Positions 47,201-57,400 of a stretch of 64,000 nt of DNA are shown piece after piece; position 1 is the stretch's first letter, and every line of letters starts with the position of its first letter. Where the stretch lies: positions 7,625,459 through 7,689,458 of the forward strand of contig NC_064039.1 of assembly GCF_932526225.1 (NCBI RefSeq), written 5' to 3'. The notes under the pieces were generated by a model. The model was given only the letters and a program-made list of their open reading frames with translations. It made no database searches and was not told the origin of the DNA. The stretch comes from Nematostella vectensis. Taxonomy: Eukaryota > Cnidaria > Anthozoa > Actiniaria > Edwardsiidae. A program made the translations under genes and the position numbers.

Positions 47201-50200
47201 GTAAGTATTTTTGGAGGCCTAGTGGTGTGTACCCTGAAGCATGTATGCCATTGTACTTTATACAATACAATAATAATTTATTTTCCGTCGATGACATCAG
47301 GAGTGGTGACCCAGTCTCCTGAGCTCGGGGAGCTCATGGTACAAACGCTCGACAACACTACTGAAACACTCACGTTACACAATACATAATGATTCTAATT
47401 ATGTGTGAAAAAGGGAGGATTTACATACAGTTGCTGCATTTGCAGCCATGTGGAATGATGTTGGGCAGGTTCTTGTGGAAGTCATAGACGGAATTAGCAG
47501 TTTTAGCAGAGTGGGGTAGCTGGTTCCAAAAATGTGATATTAGGTAGTAAAAGAGTTATGCATGTACAACGATTGATAGGATGGCTGCTTAAGATTATAA
47601 ACAGAAGAGCGCAAATTGTACTGAGAAGACCAGGTTACAAAGAAGTTGGAGATATACGTGGCCTGTTGCATCCTATATGATTTAAAAAATAATAGAAGAG
47701 CCTAAACTTGCCACCTATGCTCAAGTGTACGCATATTGGATATAGATAAGCAGTTTTCATAGGTTGACGATCTATCTAAATTAAAAGTGTCCTTAAATTA
47801 TAGTAGTTAGACTTCTCTAGTCTGTCCTTCTGTGTTTTCGAAGCCCCAAGGAGCAGTGGTGAGCAATATTCCAGATGAGGGAGTACATGTCATATATAAC
47901 GCAACCAGAGTTATGATGCATGTATGCCATTGTCCTTTATTCAAAGTCATGGTGTATGTATGTCATTATCCTTTATTCAGAATCATGGTGCATGTATATC
48001 ATTATCCTTTATTCAGAGTCATGATGCATGTATGTCATTGTCCTTCATTCAAACTTGTGATGCATGTATGTCATTTTCCTTTATTAAAACTCATGTATGA
48101 ATGTCATTGTCTTTTATTCAAACTAATGATGTGTGTATGTCATTATTCTTTATTCAAACCGATAATGAATGTAATGATATTATCCTTTATTTAGAGTCAT
48201 GATGCATGTATGTCATTGTCCTTTATTCAAACTTGTGATGTGTGTATGTCATTGTCCTTCATTCAGACCGATAATGCATGTATGTCATTATCCTTTATTC
48301 AGACCGATAATGCATGTTGTAATGTTATTATCCTTTATTCAGACTTGTGATATGTGTCATTGTCCTTTATTCTAATTCTTTATTCTATTCATAATGTACA
48401 TACCGTACGTCATTGTCCTTCCAGGTGGAGGTGGATCTTGGTCCAGAGTACAGGTACCACTCTATCTTTGCCTGTCCCATCCTTAGGCAGCAGTGTACAG
48501 AAGCCAACCCACCAGTACGCCTAACCTGTGGGCATGTCATATCAAAAGATGCACTCAACAAACTTACAAATGGAAACAAGTAAGAATCATTTGTTAATTG
48601 TTTTGTTTTTACACTGACCACACTCTACTGCAAGCGACAATTTCATTATGAAACAGACCACCTTCTACTGCAAGGGGCCATTTTTTTTAGGTAGACCACA
48701 ACTCACAGCAAGGGTCAGTATCTTTTTCAAGAGATAGGCGCGATATCGAACATTATCACTGATATCTGATATTGAGATTAGGATATTATTATTGTTTTCC
48801 TCTAATTACATGCTATTAGATAGTGGTTAGACCCCTTTCCTCTCCTCTCCTCTTCCCTCGATATTGTGATATTATTGGAGATTATCTTATTCTCATCTAC
48901 TAGATGTCTATTTAGATACCCTTCTTCCCTCTGCTGGATCCTTGATATTGTGATATTATCGGAGATTATCTTATTATTATCTACTAGATGTCTATTTAGG
49001 TACCCTCCTTCCCTCTGCTGGACCCCTCGATATGGTGATATTATTGGAGATTATTTTATTAGTGTAGTGGATTTCCCTTCCAGTCGCCTTTACTGATATT
49101 ACACATGACACGACACCGACTTTGGTTTTTCTATAACTTTATTGTCTGTATTACACCGTAAAAACTGAAATAAGAATAATTATGCAGTTAAGCTAAGCGA
49201 ATAATCGGCTATACTACAGGACTACCAAACGATGACTAAACTAAATATATCTAAAACTACAGTGCGATAACAAATTATCCAATAGGCAATAATCAAAGTA
49301 AGAAATCAAATATGTGCGCTAGCCGCAAAGAAATGATTCAAAACATACCTTGATCCGGCTATATCAGGGGAAATCGTTGTGCGTGTGTTTAATCGTTCGA
49401 TTCGTGTGTGATTATGCGGGGGCTTAGCACTGCCTGGCTCTAATTTTATCAGGTTACAGAGTTAATTATTATCTAATACAGTAAGTACTGTTCGCTACAA
49501 TTAGAATCTGCTAGATGTCTATTTTGATCCTCTCCTTCCATCTTCTTTACCCCTCAATATTGTGATATTTACTTGAGATTATTGAAATCTACTAGATGTC
49601 TATTTAGATCCTCCCCTTTCCTCTGCTGCACCTCTTGATTTTGCGATAGTATTGGAGATTATCTTATTAGAATATACTAGATATCTATAGAGATTCCTTC
49701 GTCCTCTCTGCTGGACCCATCGATATTATTGGATATTTGACTACAAAATCTAATTTGACTGTCACGTTTGTAGAACGAGTCTATGTGATATTATCTGATA
49801 TTATCAAGTCGTGAGATGCAATAATCAAGGTCAACACAGCCGTTCTAAAGTTATAGTATCTGATATATATCAGTAATTGGATTGACTTGCTATGTGTAAA
49901 TCTTGTAATATTATCTGATATTATCAAGTCATGAGATGCAATAATCTAGGTTCAACATGTCAGTTCTAAGGGTATAAGATCTGATAAACATCAGAAATTA
50001 GATTTGTGAGCTTTGTCATAATATGGACTAAATATCTGATTCTAGAACCCTGTGAAGAAATATCTGATTTATATCCGATTTTTGATGAGTGATAAATATG
50101 GTATAAATATCAAAGTGCCAGAAAAGTTCGATATCGCGCCTTTATCTACTGCTGCTACAGCTTCCCACCCAACCAGCTCTCCTATGACTATATTAATTTA

Positions 50201-50305
50201 TTAATTAATGACATTAATTATGGGTCTGTGTTTTGCAGGGTCAAATGCCCATATTGCCCTCTCGAGATGGCCCCCAGTGAAGCAAGAGATATTAGATTTT
50301 ACTAA
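44279..50305 (+). CDS. RMND5A: RMND5 (GID2-type RING E3 subunit of the CTLH complex)
   Basis: Eight phase-consistent exons encode 389 residues (human RMND5A 391): 44279-44414, 45209-45354, 45819-45953, 46083-46183, 46568-46728, 46932-47200, 48425-48579, 50239-50305. It begins [14 protein letters not shown] as in the family. [21 protein letters not shown] is the LisH region. CTLH/CRA sequence follows ([43 protein letters not shown]). The C-terminal divergent RING starts [10 protein letters not shown] at Cys333, continues [12 protein letters not shown], and ends KCPYCPLE at about 371-374. Together with MAEA it forms the catalytic RING pair of the CTLH/GID ubiquitin ligase. Introns 6 and 7 have expanded through repeats and transposons. 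Confidence 0.96.
44615..44760. mobile_element. Diverged MITE copy in RMND5 intron 1
   Basis: A ~75-bp core (AATGTCTTTGTTCTCTTTTG then TTCTGGCTTGACTATTACAC) is shared almost exactly with 61388-61460. The flanking AAAAATCCCGTGAAAT corresponds to the terminal repeat of that copy. Confidence 0.6.
47240..47700 (-). mobile_element. LINE 3'-end remnant in RMND5 intron 6
   Basis: On the minus strand the frame near 47420-47540 reads [20 protein letters not shown] then NLPN, the usual end of a non-LTR RT protein ([LF]WNxLP...F+xxL), and then a stop. Upstream pieces in other frames ([21 protein letters not shown]) also fit. It is decayed by frameshifts and stops. Confidence 0.6.
47890..48375. repeat. 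~34-36-bp minisatellite in RMND5 intron 6
   Basis: About 13 units of the form CATGTATGTCATTGTCCTTT then ATTCAAACTTGTGATG, with variants AGAGTCATG and GACCGATAATG. The array ends just before exon 7. The final CATTGTCCTTCCAG of the acceptor resembles the repeat's CATTGTCCTTTATT. Confidence 0.85.
48850..49740. repeat. Tandem repeat of ~100 bp in RMND5 intron 7, interrupted by a solo LTR
   Basis: Units such as GATATTGTGATATTATTGGA then GATTATCTTATT...CTACTAGATGTCTATTTAG...CTCTGCTGGACCC occur about three times before 49057 and again at 49505-49740. The interruption at 49063-49499 is a mobile element. Confidence 0.8.
49063..49499 (-). mobile_element. Solo LTR with 5-bp target duplication
   Basis: A 437-bp insert begins TGTAGTGG and ends CGCTACA, so it has TG...CA ends within a short TGTAG/CTACA inverted repeat. 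ATTAG is duplicated at 49058-49062 and 49500-49504. On the minus strand an AATAAAG signal lies about 80 bp from the end, as expected for an LTR R region. No internal region is present, so it is a solo LTR. The insertion splits a tandem repeat unit, which makes the empty site easy to infer. Confidence 0.8.
49741..50238. other. RMND5 intron 7, remainder
   Basis: Contains two ~125-bp diverged copies around 49785-49880 and 49905-49990 (GATATTATCAAGTCRTGAGA then TGCAATAATC). No exon recognised. Confidence 0.5.
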
Positions 50306-50949
50306 GATACTTACAGTAGTTTCTGTTATAGTACGTTGTCTAGAGAATTATTATGTACATATGCAAGTCATCAAACAAAATTGAGGCTCAAGACAAAATT
50401 CTGAAAAATACAAAGGGGGCAGAGAGAAAAGCAAAATAGAGCTTAGAGGTAGTACCTTGATGTCAAAATTGTTGTATAGGATGGACAATCTGGGTCCTGA
50501 CAACGGTATAGGTAAATGGAGTTACTAAACTACTTATTATTATATCATTAAGAGAGCTTGAATCCAATCAATTCTTAACTTTGTAAATATCCAAAGATAA
50601 AAACACCAAATAAAATCATTGATTTAGAAATGTCATTGATAAGATTAAAAATAGGTGTTTTTTAAAGTTTAACGGTTGGGAAAATAGGCAATTTTTTACT
50701 TTTCAGCATTTTTATTATGGTTAATGATAATTTTTTTTCTCGAATTGATGCTTAACTCTTATTTTTATTTTGCCATTTTATGGTCCACTGCATGGAGACC
50801 CTCTAATTTTATCTCCAAGCAAATTTAATAACAAGATGTGCGCATAAGAAACTACACACATTTTTAGTAGGTGGGACAGTTTAATCTTTTTTTTTATCGA
50901 GGGTAGCATATTTAACCGAATACAGTTTTCTAACATATGGCCCTCGGTT

Positions 50950-51245
50950 GTAAGCAATGTCACTGGGGGTGTTCACTGCCAGAGGGTTTATTGCGTCCCC
51001 AGTGGTTCTTTTACGTCCCTTCGGTTCAGGTTTTAGTATAGTGCAGCTGGAAGAGACGGGACCTCTGGTTTAGTGTCCTTATCCGAGAAGACTGGAAACA
51101 TGGGAGAATAACTTCAACTCACTTGTGACACAAATTCGAATCAAGGCAGGAACCCGGAAAAATCCCCAGTTTGAGCCAGGATTCGAACCTGGGCCACAGC
51201 GGTGAGAGGCCGACGCGCTAACACACTAGGCCACCCGTGCTTCCA
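50950..51245 (-). mobile_element. tRNA-derived SINE
   Basis: On the minus strand it begins GCACGGGTGGCCTAGTGTGT then TAGCG (box A-like). Then comes CCCAGGTTCGAATCCTGG (box B) about 45 bp later, and a ~200-bp non-tRNA body (CTCGGATAAGGACACTAAAC, CAGAGGTCCC). The tRNA-like head cannot form a complete functional tRNA with acceptor-end processing, so I call it a SINE rather than a tRNA gene. Confidence 0.75.
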
Positions 51246-52276
51246 CGTAAAGGACATTTTCCTCAAAGTTCTTCCTTGCTAAGTGGGGCATAAGTTGATT
51301 TTTGCACTTTGTTCGATGCCATTTTCCACCCATGCCCCGGGATGTGGGGGTTCGGGATAATAAACTTTACTGGTGCATGATAAGGAGCATAATTCCTGTT
51401 TTATGTCACTTTATTCAAATCTTTATCTATGACTCACCTACAGTCCTCAGAACCAGGGCAGGCCCGTAGCAAGGGGGGGGGGGGGGGGGGTTAGCTAGGG
51501 CCAGTTATCTATGATAAAATGTCTGCTAAATGGGTAAAGGAGCCCCTCCCCCCCACTCAAACTCCTGGCTACTGGCTTGCAGGGAGAGACTCTTCCTAAA
51601 AAACATGTACATATGCTCATCCTATCCCTTACCATTAAAAATTCGCCCCAAGTGCCATCACTTGGGGTCTTCTGGGATCTTCTGTAAATCTGGTATCCCT
51701 CAGAGTGACTACCGGGATACCCAACCCCAAAAAATACAAATCACACTTCATGTTACAGTTTGTAAGACTTTCTGTTTAATCAATTTCAATCAGCCTGTTA
51801 ACTCAGACTTTCTATTTAACTTGGACTTCCTTATTTAATCAATTTCAATCAGCTTGTTAACTCAGAAACCTGATAATTTGTATACTTTATCTGCTATTCC
51901 TAAGGATTAAAAATTCCAGAAACCAAACCCATTTTGCTATCTCAAGGGTTAAAATTTGTTCTCTCAACAAGCATATAATCCTTTTTTTAGTGAGAGTCCC
52001 CCTCCCCCCCCCCCCCCCCCCCCCCCGGGTCCTGAGATGTCTTTGGTCCCTTGTCGCCAACTTGTAACCCCACTTTATTTTTACCACCGTGTTAAAAAAA
52101 ACCCTGCTGTCATACTCTTCAATAAAAAGAATAATATACACCAAATTTGTGAGCAGAAAAATTTTGCCCATAGTCAGGCTGCTGTGGACACAGGATGACC
52201 GTCTTGTTCCAGGATGATCAATTCTGCTATTGTTTCTAGCTGACTGAGTACTTATTTCCGTTTTCTTTCGTTGAAC
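51246..52276. other. No gene recognised; long G and C homopolymers
   Basis: A G run at about 51472-51490 and a C run of about 24 at 52003-52026, with otherwise ordinary AT-rich sequence. ATTTAATCAATTTCAATCAG followed by C(C/T)TGTTAACTCAGA is duplicated at about 51775 and 51836. Confidence 0.6.
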
Positions 52277-52726
52277 ATGTTGTTTTGGGCACGTAAAACA
52301 AACCGATTTTGCACAAGATACCTCATAACGCTGTTAATTAATATAAGTACACATTATTTCGCGTATTCGACTTCTTCTCAAATAACAGAACAACGGACTA
52401 GCACCCGACCAACCATCACAACAGCAAGACCACCACAACCCTCAACACACCAACGCGAGACTGCTGGGCACTCTACGAGCTCAAATGGAGGTCGAATTGC
52501 TGGACTTATCCCCGAGGAATTTTATACAGGAGTTGTGCTTCTAGTGTTGCTGTTTGCGTGTATTTTAGCCTGTGTTATTTTGTGTAACACGAAAAAAAGA
52601 CGAGATGCCAATGAGGTGGTACAGAACACAAACACCAATTCGGTAGACATGTCCCCAATAAACAATGATCAGGCCAATAAAGAAAGCTGTTCTCGTCAGA
52701 CGGAAGAAATGGGGGACCAAACGTAG
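52277..52726 (+). CDS. Small mucin-like type I membrane protein, unrecognised
   Basis: An open frame of 149 residues from the ATG at 52277. An N-terminal hydrophobic stretch (YLITLLINISTHYFAYSTS) can act as a signal peptide. It is followed by about 50 residues rich in Thr, Ser, Pro and Arg with no Cys (STRPTITTARPPQPSTHQRE), suited to O-glycosylation. A single TM segment follows (GVVLLVLLFACILACVILC), then a stop-transfer KKRR and a ~45-residue polar tail ending EEMGDQT. The topology (outside stalk, one TM, inside tail) is coherent, which argues for a real gene. It may be the last exon or a single-exon gene. No family is recognised. Confidence 0.55.
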   Translation: MLFWARKTNRFCTRYLITLLINISTHYFAYSTSSQITEQRTSTRPTITTARPPQPSTHQRETAGHSTSSNGGRIAGLIPEEFYTGVVLLVLLFACILACVILCNTKKRRDANEVVQNTNTNSVDMSPINNDQANKESCSRQTEEMGDQT

Positions 52727-54419
52727 TCTGCTCGTATGGATTTTATCTGTCTCCTTTCCACCATTGGCTTTATCAGTGTCTAAGTCAGAATGCCTCGTAC
52801 ATTGTTTACACACCATTATTTCCAGGGTAGCAAACATTTCATTGTTTTGTGGTCAATCGAGAGGTTGTGCTGATTCCATGATGCTTACGTGTAACGCAAA
52901 AGTCTCACTTCCATGACAGAGCTAAGAAAAGGGCTTTGATAAATCCGTTTTCACCACTACCATTCCCGAAGAGCTATTGATATGTGCAATCACTAATTCC
53001 GGGGGGGGGGGGGGGGGGGCATAACGTGCAGCCTTTGTGTGCTGTTTACCAGACTTCAGAGACTTTGAGTCTTCATACCAGTTATACAAATTATATTCTG
53101 AAAGATCAATTGCAAACCTTGTAATACAAGTATTACCAACATAAATGAAACATTATAATCTAATTAGTTTTTTTCGAGTGCACTCTCTTTTACAGATATT
53201 TCATTCACATCTTTTCTTACTAGACAAAAAGAGAAAAAATCTTTATTTAAAAATCTTTATTGAAAAGAGAAAAAATAGTTATTATTTGCAGTTGAAGAGA
53301 TCTGCAATTAGACACCCTTTATGATAAACTATAATGAACCGCATCCTCAGGGACCCAGGGCGTTGCAGAGATAGGGCACACAGAGAGCAGGCAAGAAAGA
53401 AAGAGCTATCTCGCATGCTCCCTGTGCCCGATCTCCACAAAGCCCTTGGTCCCAGAGGATGGATAAACTGTTACTTCAGTAACCATGGGGGTGGCTCAGG
53501 GCCCCCCTCCCCACCCCTTCTAGAAGAAAAAAAAATACAGTAAAAGTACAAGACATTATCTAAAATACAGGAATAAATGCCTTTGAAAGGGCCTTTTGGC
53601 CCCCCTCCTGATTAAAATCCTGGCTACGCTGCTGGTAACACCCTTTTTTCCCCTCACTCCCCCTTTCTACAGTTCACCCCTGAGACAGAATGTCAAGGGG
53701 TGAGAGTAGTTCACTGATAGTAGTATTAGACAATTTTCTATAAACACAACATAAATGTTGCTATCCAGGAATTACAATGGGAGAGGGGGAGGGCAAGGAG
53801 TTCAAGGGGGGAATAATTGTTTTCTTTTTATGGATTTCCTTATATTTCTTTTTATATTCAAACCAGATCTCCGAGATTAGGGGAGTTGCAACCCGCTCAG
53901 GCCATCCCCTAGATCTAAACATGATGATACAGTGTACTACATACATACAGTACACTATTTTATTTACTCATTTGTTATAACAAAATTTTATCTTTTAAAT
54001 ACTTGTGTAAAAAAAACCTAACACTTGAACCTTGAGGCACTCCTGAATTTTGCTGCCAATGCTTTGAAGGCTATAAATTCAAAGAGTTACAAACTTGGAG
54101 AATTCTAGTTATTGCAATTTTGAATATTCTAAGAACTTTTGCAGAGGACTCCCAAAATGCTTAAACCACTCCTCAATTTTGTCAATGTTTGAATTTTCAC
54201 AGAACATGGCTTGGTTGGATGCAAAGTGCAACATTTAAGGCTATTTACTGACTTAAGTAAGCCAAAATAAATTTTGTCACTTTGAGTTTAAGAGGGTTAG
54301 AGTACAGATTACCAGAGAGTTGGCAGGTATAAAATTATTGGTATCAACAGACAAGGGATGATGTCACCTAAGGCCTAAGCTTGTACCCAACTCTACAAGA
54401 AGAGCTTTAGAATGATAAC
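52727..54419. other. No gene recognised
   Basis: Contains a G19 run at about 53001-53019 and the MITE at 53342-53462. The rest, up to the stop codon of the SLED-ATF7IP-like gene, has no exon I can support. Its 3' UTR probably covers about 54200-54419. Confidence 0.5.
53342..53462. mobile_element. Short MITE, family B
   Basis: CATCCTCAGGGACCCAGGGC at the left is mirrored by GCCCTTGGTCCCAGAGGATG at the right. The ~26-bp terminal repeats and ~120-bp size match the larger copy at 58151-58339. Confidence 0.65.
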
Positions 54420-57400
54420 TTAACTGTTTTGTGAAAAATGAACAGTACACTCTTTTGAGAAAGCTCCTCTTTGTCCCATCTCTGTCACAGCCCTAACAAT
54501 AAAGATACTTTTCATACCAATGTTTAAATTTGTCAGGGTACAAGCCATTGGAAGTTTAAGTGCCTTCATCGCGCCAACAATCCTCCATTGTGTACTTATT
54601 AAAATTTCCTCCCATTGTCGTATTTCAGCGGCATACAACTCATAAAGACTGATATTGGGAGAGTTTTCTTGGAACTCCATGGTCCAGATCAACATTACTT
54701 TGTTGTTGAAATGGACAGTTGATACTTTAGGGCGTGGGATGGGACCTGGGGTTGTCAAATGGTACAACTGATACATACCAAGTTCCCTAGATGTTATACT
54801 AGGACCCAACACAGGGCAAATCCGGGTGGTGTTTTGTGGGGCAGAGGGATTACTTTGGTCTGAAGTGGCTCCCATCTGATGGCCTAAAGAATCTGTCTGA
54901 TTATTGGCCAAGGCCCTGTTTTGCATGTGGTTTGCTGTTAAATTCACCTGATTGGTTGCTAAATCATTCCTTTCCATCTGATTCATTGCTAAGGTCCTAA
55001 TATTAAATGGATTCGTTGTTAAAGTGCTCCTTTGAATCCGGCCCATTGATGTGGTTCCTGTATAAAGCTGGCTTGTCGCTAAAGTATTTCTTTGAAATTG
55101 GTTTCGAATTTGGTTGGTTGCCATAGCACCACTATATACTTGGTTAGTTTCTAAGGAACTTCTTTGCATTTGGTTGGTTGCCATTGCACCACTATGTACC
55201 TGGTTAGTTACTAAGGCACCCCTTTGCATTTGATTGGTTGCCATAGCACCATTTACCCGCCTTGTTGCCAGGGCACTCCTTTGCATTTGGTTGGTTGCTA
55301 AGACACCAGTTTGGGCATGGTCGGTTGCTAAGGAATTTTTCAAAAATTGGTTGCCTGTCAAGGTCAAACTATGCGGTTGGTTTGTTGCTAAGGTACTTCT
55401 TGTATAAAGCTGGCTAGCTGTTGAGGAACTGCCTTGTAACTTGTTGGAACCTAATGCATAAGTTTGCAAGTTGGCTGTTGAATTTGGATGCTGTAGATAA
55501 CTTTGCACTGTAGTAGTGATTCCTTGAATGATTTGTGAAGTGGTGAAATTTGCCGTGCTAATGGGATAAATCTGGGTGCTGTTCATCAGGGACAAGTTAG
55601 GCAAGTTGATGTTACTTCTCTGGTTAGATTGTGATGTAAATTGGGTTTCTGCCAAAGAGTTTGATGGTTGTCTTATTAACGTCCTTGAGGGGCCAATGCC
55701 TTGTGATGCAAGATCTGTGTCTGTCAAAGAAGTGAATTGTTGTCTTGCTAATGCTTCTGGAAGAGCAATGGCCTGTGCTTGTTGGATTAGGTTGGTGCTG
55801 CTTGAATTAAGGCATGATGATTGGGATAATGGCTGGTTACCAGGTTGAAATGGTTGAAAAGGGGTGGTTGTTTGTCCATTCCATTGCTGATTGATACTAC
55901 CCCTGATCAATGCATCTCTTGATTTCATTCCCTGCCATGCTAGTTGTTGTTGTTTGTGTGCTTCTGGAAAAATGGTGTTCATGTCACCATAGTTATGCTG
56001 CAATGGCCCATAGCCCTGGTAGCCAAATTGCATCGGTGTAGCCCCTCCCTGGGGCACGGATGTCTTTGGATTTGAGATTGGCATTTGTAAAGGCAATGAC
56101 ACATTGGCAACGTCTTGCCTAATGTTGGAACCAATTGCTTGTGAAGTGATTTGACCAAGGTCATTCCCAATAAGTGGTGATTCTACACCTGAGATTCTTG
56201 GTGCCGATCGACCAAAACTTGGGTTTGAGTACAGAAGCACTGTACTGCTTGGTGTCTGCAGCAATTGCGAAGAGATGAAGGATGATGATGTTGCATCACT
56301 GTTAATAGTTGAAGTGCTATCCAATGTTGATTGATTAGGCAAAGAAACGTAATGGTTCAGCGGTGACATTAATTCAGTAGCAGCAATTTGTTGCTCATTA
56401 GCGCCGTATGTGCTGTTGCCTGATGTGTTGTCAATCACGCTAATGGGTGGTTCCTCTTTAACAATCGACAAAAGCTCCTTTACCAACTGGTCACCATCAT
56501 CAGTCGAAGCATCTGTCGACGACACACTGTTCTGATTTGCATCTTGTTTACTCCTTCCTGCTTTATCTGTGTTTATCCTACCTTTTTCTCCTTCTGTAGT
56601 TGAGGAAGTCACCTGCTCATCAGCTACAAAAATTTTCAAATGCCCAATTGCATGTTCGCTGTCAGATGTTGTTGATTCAGGTTCAACACTTACATCATCT
56701 TCATTGTCATCATCATTTAACTGGATATTAAGAGGTGAACCGAAAGGGTTATAATCTTCAAGAGCTAGTCTATCAATGTGACGTTTATTCGCAATATTCT
56801 TCAGAACACTTGTAAGCTTCAAGGCTGTCTTTACCAACCTTTTCTTTTCCTCAACAAGTTTCTGTATCTGTTCATAGGCATCACCTTCGCAACCACTGGC
56901 TCTCTACAAATAATGCAAGAATATTTAATATTCAAGAGACTTTCTCAATGCAAGACAATGGAAATTTTTATTTTTAACAAAATAAAGCATCAGAGTACGG
57001 GCCACGACATGGAAGCGATGAGCGATGAGCGATGACTTGAGGTTGTTTTCGCATTGTTGGGAAAACCTCCTGCAGCATTGATGGCAAGAAATGCTGGCCT
57101 ATTCGTAAAAAATGATACAGGGTGCTACAGTAAGAAGCGTGGAGCTGATTACTTTAAGCTTTAGCAAAGGAATGGAGTTGTTAATTGGAGATGAATTGAA
57201 TTTTCAGTGATTCGTCATAAATGCGTCTCCATGGATGTTGCGTTACAGTAGCATGTAAAATATTTATCGAACAAGTTCGATCAATTATCGTTACTTCTAC
57301 TGATACGAGTGACATGTCAGAATGTGTCCACCTGAATTACTTTTTCCCAAATAGTAACAATAGTAATACGTACCTGCGATATATTGCCAACCAACAAACT

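Noticed and set aside
51175-51245. Possible tRNA gene with a good box B
   Set aside because: It continues into a ~200-bp non-tRNA body and does not fold into a complete cloverleaf by eye, so it fits a tRNA-derived SINE.
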